Assembly (NCBI RefSeq): GCF_028453695.1
Contig: NC_135778.1
Coordinates: 34,523,214-34,587,213 of the forward strand
Origin: Augochlora pura
Taxonomy: Eukaryota; Arthropoda; Insecta; Hymenoptera; Halictidae
DNA: 64,000 nucleotides
Reading direction: 5' to 3'
The position numbers and the translations under genes were made by a program. The notes below the pieces were generated by a model. The model worked only from the letters and a program-made list of their open reading frames with translations. It was not told where the DNA came from and did not search any database. This document shows, one piece after another, positions 50,801 to 56,800 of this stretch. Every line of letters begins with the position of its first letter. Positions within the stretch are counted from its first letter, which is position 1.

Positions 50801-53800
50801 AGGGAATGCCGAGAATGGCACCCTGCTCTATTCCATGCAGCAGCCGATATTGTTCAAGCCGCTCTATCCCGGAATAAGACAAATACAACGCGACTTGTTG
50901 GGAATTGTAGACGTTCAAGGCCACTCCGCCAATTAATCCCTTGTGTGCAACGAGCGGATTGCTCTTACGCCTGTTACTCGACCGTTTGCAACTTCGGTCT
51001 GAATGCAAATTGTGCGGCGCTGGTGCGCGAATAGTGGGTGGGCTTTTTATTTTTAGCCGACAGGTCCGCGCATTTTTTTGTTCAATGTGCTTTAACGAAG
51101 CCTTTTGAACTTTTGGATTCCCTTGTCCCAATGTTTTGTCCACGATGCCCTGGCTGCGAATTCTTTTTTTCACAGACAATTCCCTCTTTTTGCCCTCTTT
51201 TCGGGATTAGTATCGAGGTTGGAATTACACCGTTCCGTTCAACGACATTCGCTTGTAATTCTCGAAGCTGTGAATACGGAAGTATTTCAAACGCGTCGAG
51301 AATTTACCAATTTTTCTTTCGCGAAACGATTCGTTCCCGACAACCGTATTGTTTATCGTCGCCGTTGAATTTTTATGATATTTATTACTAGTTCTCTGGG
51401 CAGAGCGTTAAGTTGTAATCTACAGCCCGACATTTTTCGTTATCATCGGCAGTTTTCGATGGTATTTTTACGGCGATCGATATAACACGTTCGTGTATGT
51501 ATAGGTATAACGACCGCAGTATCGTATTTCGCGTAAAGAACGTCGAATAAATTTTATACTGTTGATACTTTAAATTGTAACGAACCGAAATGTTGTAATT
51601 GGCAAATAGCGTTCTATGATAAATTATGAATTATTATGATATTACATTGCTGTTGGTGGCAACGCAGGACCGGAAGAACTCGTGGCAGAGCTGCGAGGAG
51701 CTGCGCAAGTACAAAGACAACAACAGCAGGGAGAAGCAGAACACCGTGTGGAGGCACCAGATAGACGAGCCTAAATGCAACATCCAGAAGGAGAACAAGA
51801 TGTTGGGAGGCGCTGGACAACCGCCGATAATTACCCATACGGCGGCGACCCCGCAGGACTCGCCTAACACCACCCTAGACGTCGGATACAGGGACTTGAA
51901 CTGCCAGGCTGTTTATCCAACCGCGGCACTGTCGATCGAATCTATCGATCGTTCAGGCGTACGTGTAACATCTCGACTACACACTGCTCGACGAAATCGT
52001 AGGCACCCTGAGGATCGACCAAATAGGGGTTCAATGGTCCTTTCCATCAAAGAGCATTGTTTGTGAACAGCCAATACACGGCGAACACAGAGCTTGATTA
52101 AAAATGACCGATGGCAAACAGTGAACACGATCATAAGGGTGTTAACGTTGTCCGACGATTTTATCAACGAGGGTGTCGTTTCCAGTTTCAAGATTCTTAT
52201 AGAATTTTTCGTTTTCGCAGAGTCAATGCAGCATTCCTTCTGGACTGTTGAAACTACCGGACGTTTCCAACAAGATACCAACCAAAAACCTAATCGCCGG
52301 ACAATTTCCTCGGCGAATAAGCCTAGTCACTGCTACCGTCAACCCTAGGGAACCATCTAGTTCAAGGTGAAAACCTTTACTTGCATTACACTAGCACGAG
52401 TTTTATCGAAGTATAAATTAAATTTTTTAAAAAAATTTGTAAAAAATTATTGAAAGAACGCTGTGTCCTCTACAGTCCGCCAAGAATGCAAAGGGGTTAC
52501 TCATGGAAACTATCTCGTCCCTCTCTAAGAAGGAAACACTGGTCGCAGAGCGAGGATGAACCTCTCGGGAGAGCCACAGTTCTAAACAACGGTCGGAGCA
52601 CTTTGCTCGGCTCCAATTCAACGTAAGTTCGCGACAAATGGCTCGCCAATTGTATGCCAAATGCCCCGTAACAATCGGCAACGATTTGTTTCCGGTTGCA
52701 TTTACACGTGTTCGCTGATAAATTGTTTCGTGGATTATGTTGCAGCTTCAACGGCGGTTATTTACACGGTTCCATAAGAAACGACACGCAATGCGATACG
52801 CCGAATAATCGTACGGCCGTCCTAACAAGCAATAATCGTAGCCTCAGCCCTAATAATTCAATTTGCAGTCGTAGCTCTTCGATACGACGTTACACGGCGA
52901 CGCCTAATCAGGTCAGCGGGCTGTGTATTTATATTTTATTCCCGGCCGAGTCAATTAACACTAAACCTATCGAGTCTAAATTTATTTAAACTTTCTGCCA
53001 TTAGTATTATAATTTATGCATGAATCGCGATATCCATTTAATAATCTTGTATGTAAAAGACTTTGTAATCTAAAAAATTTTATAAGAAAATGTGTGAAAT
53101 CGGCCATATTTTGACCGACTTGTTAGGTTTAGTGTTAAACCTAGAATATTTGCAAAATTAAATGGACCATGTTTTAACTTGCTCCAAAAACGATGGTATA
53201 TAGAAACTGGTATTATATTTGCGATTATCGTGTTATAAAGATGCGTTGGATCGGCGACCTGTCGCGGAGAACCTCGCTGCGCGGATACGAGAACGTTCAG
53301 TCGCCGACGAGGAAGACCCTGCCTCTTGACGAGGTGCACGTACAATGTGCAACGGCGCGTACAATCAATAACTTGTCGATGGAGACCGGTCCACTGCCCA
53401 GAATCAAGCAACTTCCCGATCAAGATGACGACAATCCGCGCACCGACGAACAGGCGCCCCCGTTGAATGGTCACGGAAGCGCGAGCAGCATCGAGAGGAT
53501 CAAGAAGATATTCATGTTTTTCGAACCTAAAGGTTGCCTTAAAGAACGCGATGATTATTCGCTCTATCTCTTTCCATCGAACAATAGGTAAGATAGTTTG
53601 TTCATCTCGCAGCGATCGACTTCGACGACTAGACCACGGAGACCGAGCACCGTCTGCTTTCAGGTTTCGAGTTTTCTGCCGACAGCTGGTCGATCAGAAA
53701 TGGTTCGACAACGTGGTCCTCTTCTTCATCGGTCTCAACTGCATCACGTTGGCGATGGAACGGCCGAACATACCGCCAGACAGTGGGGAGAGGCTTTTTT

Positions 53801-56800
53801 TATCAACAGCGAACTACATTTTTACGGGGGTGTTCGCCATTGAGATGTTCATCAAGGTACTGGTCTCCTCGCCGAACTCGATCGGAATAAACGAAACTGA
53901 CGGTGAGCATTGTTTTACAGGTCGTTGCATCCAGCATGCTGTACGGTTCGGACGCTTACTTCACCTCTGGCTGGAACATCATGGACGGAGTCCTTGTGAT
54001 CATCTCCATCATCGATTTATCAATGTCCCTACTTTCGTCTAGTAGTCCAAGAATATTTGGAATATTGAGGGTAAGCGATTCGCAGCAACTCTTCTTGTTT
54101 GTTCGAGATCTTGATCCCTGGCCCTGATTTCGTCGAGTTGTCCTCATCGCATCGATTATGTTCGCAGGTTTTTAGACTTTTAAGGTCACTGAGGCCGTTA
54201 CGCGTTATTAACCGAGCTCCTGGTTTGAAACTGGTTGTTCAGACATTGTTGTCCTCTTTACGACCTATCGGCAACATCGTTTTGATATGCTGTACTTTTT
54301 TCGTAATCTTCGGTATCTTGGGCGTGCAGCTCTTCAAGGGTGCCTTTTATTATTGCGAGGGGCCTGACGTAAAAAATGTGCGCAATAAGACGGACTGCCT
54401 AGCCGACAAACGGAACGTTTGGCTGAATAGAAAATATAATTTCGACGACCTCGGCAAAGCTTTGATGTCGTTGTTCGTGCTGTCGTCGCGGGACGGATGG
54501 GTGAACATCATGTACACCGGGCTCGACGCCGTTGGCGTTGATCAACAGGTACGCCAATCGTGTTTCTTCTATTTTCATATTCTGTTCTAAAGAATATGCT
54601 AAAATAATAATGCTAAAATATTGTCCCCGGTTTCAGCCAATTGAGAACTACTCCGAATGGCGTCTGCTGTATTTCATAGCGTTCATCCTGCTCGTCGGTT
54701 TCTTCGTGCTCAACATGTTCGTGGGAGTCGTGGTGGAGAATTTTCATAGGTGCCGTGAAGAACAAGAGAAAGAGGAACGTGTGCGAAGAGCTGCCAAGCG
54801 AGCCCTGCAGATGGAAAAGAAAAGGCGAAGTACGAACAAACATCTCGGCGACGATGCAGTCGATTGTTAATCATTTATTTTACCGTAACTTTCATTTCTC
54901 CTCAGAGATGCACGAGCCACCGTACTATACGAACTACTCAAAGTCCAGGCTCTTCGTTCACAACGTTGTAACATCTAAGTATTTCGACCTAGCAATCGCT
55001 GCGGTAATCGGCCTGAACGTTGTCACGATGGCGATGGAGTTTTACATGATGCCGAAGGCTCTGACTTACGCCCTGAAAATATTCAATTATTTCTTCACCG
55101 CGGTCTTCATCCTCGAATCCTTCATGAAGCTTCTTGCTTTGGGTGTGCACCTGTACTTGAAAGACAAGTACGTGATTCATTCCACATTATTCTACGTACA
55201 GTTAAAAAATGTCTGCTACAGTTAATCGGCCAGAGTACAATTCATTATGAGTCAAGACTAAAAGATAACATCGAATTGCAGATGGAACCAACTGGACATT
55301 GGTATTGTAATATTGTCAGTGGTTGGCATAGTCCTCGAGGAAGTCGAATCGAAGATTATACCAATTAATCCCACGATCATCCGGGTAATGAGAGTTTTGA
55401 GAATCGCCAGAGGTATGTTAAGAGAGACGAGAGAATCGTTAAAGACAATGGGGTCGGTAAACACTGTGACAAACCTATCTCTTTGCAGTTCTGAAGCTAC
55501 TGAAAATGGCTAAGGGAATACGAGCTCTTCTGGACACCGTGATGCAGGCGTTACCGCAGGTTGGAAACTTGGGGCTATTATTTTTTCTGCTCTTCTTCAT
55601 ATTCGCGGCACTTGGTGTGGAGCTGTTTGGCCGGCTGGGTAAGCTACCTGATTATAATCGATAGAAGATTGCTTTGAAAAAAGACAGTTTCATTGCAGAA
55701 TGCAACGACGACATGCCGTGTCAAGGACTCGGCGAACACGCCCACTTCAGCAACTTCGGTATGGCGTTCTTGACACTTTTTCGCGTGGCCACCGGCGACA
55801 ATTGGAACGGCATCATGAAGGACACGTTGAGGGACGACTGCGACGAGGCAGCAGACTGCGTGAAGAACTGCTGCGTGAGCACTATTATCGCGCCGATTTT
55901 TTTTGTAATTTTTGTATTGATGGCGCAATTCGTTCTCGTGAACGTCGTCGTCGCAGTGCTGATGAAACACCTCGAGGAGAGTCACAAACAGGTAAGCAAC
56001 TGTTACAGACGACGGCACGTTTCTCAGGAGTCTGTTTATAAGCGGATGTAATTCAAATTTAATTATTCGACAGATGGAAGATGAACTGGATATGGAAACA
56101 CAACTGGAAAGAGAATTGGCTGCTGAACAGGAGGAACTGTTGGAGGTAGAAGAGGAAGAAGACGAGGACGACAGTCCGAGAAGGGACAGAGATGTCGATG
56201 ACGGCGTTGGGGAAGATGACGACGTCAGGGAGCGCGAATCCATTTTGGTGACGAACGACAAGATTCCTATCAGCAGACCTGGCCTCGCTAAAGTCCGTTC
56301 CTTGCCTGCGAACTTTATTTATAATCCACCGCGAGAGAGGAGCGGAGACGGTGTGTGCTGGATCTCGAACGGACGAGTTGATCTTAACAGGAATGATAAA
56401 ATTTTCATATCTTTCAGATGGATCGGTGTCCATGTCACTGTCGCGTCGCAGCTCGTATCATCGTCCCAATTCAAGGCCGTCCAAGTTCAAGTCAAAGCGT
56501 CGACAAACGTTCCATTCGGGGCATCACCAGAGAAGGTCCTTACTGCCGATGCACTTCGAAGTCGCCGAAGTTTTCGAGAAGCCTGTCAGCAATCTAAGTG
56601 TGCCTCGAATCATTTCTCAACACACTTACGAATCACCACCAATCCGTGATCTTGGTCGGCCGCAACGTCACCGGCTACAGGTGAATCTTATTCGTCTCTA
56701 ATTAGTCTAATTTTAGGCTGACAGTTGCTATCTCAAGTCAGATAAGGAAAGTGAAAAAAAATGGTACATACATTGGCAAGAGGCAGAACATTTAAAACAC

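Noticed and set aside
51959..52066. Extension of exon 11 to the end of its open frame
   Set aside because: Ends in a stop in the middle of the II-III linker. The gtacgt donor after 51958 gives a perfect phase join to exon 12.
53193..53240. Upstream extension of exon 15 using the ATG at 53193 or the AG near 53206
   Set aside because: The AG near 53206 leaves the wrong phase with exon 14, and the ATG is not relevant to an internal exon. The acceptor before 53241 keeps phase 0.
55644..56261. 205-codon minus-strand open frame with Ser-rich sequence
   Set aside because: It is the antisense shadow of exons 23 and 24, whose plus-strand reading is an unmistakable domain IV channel sequence.
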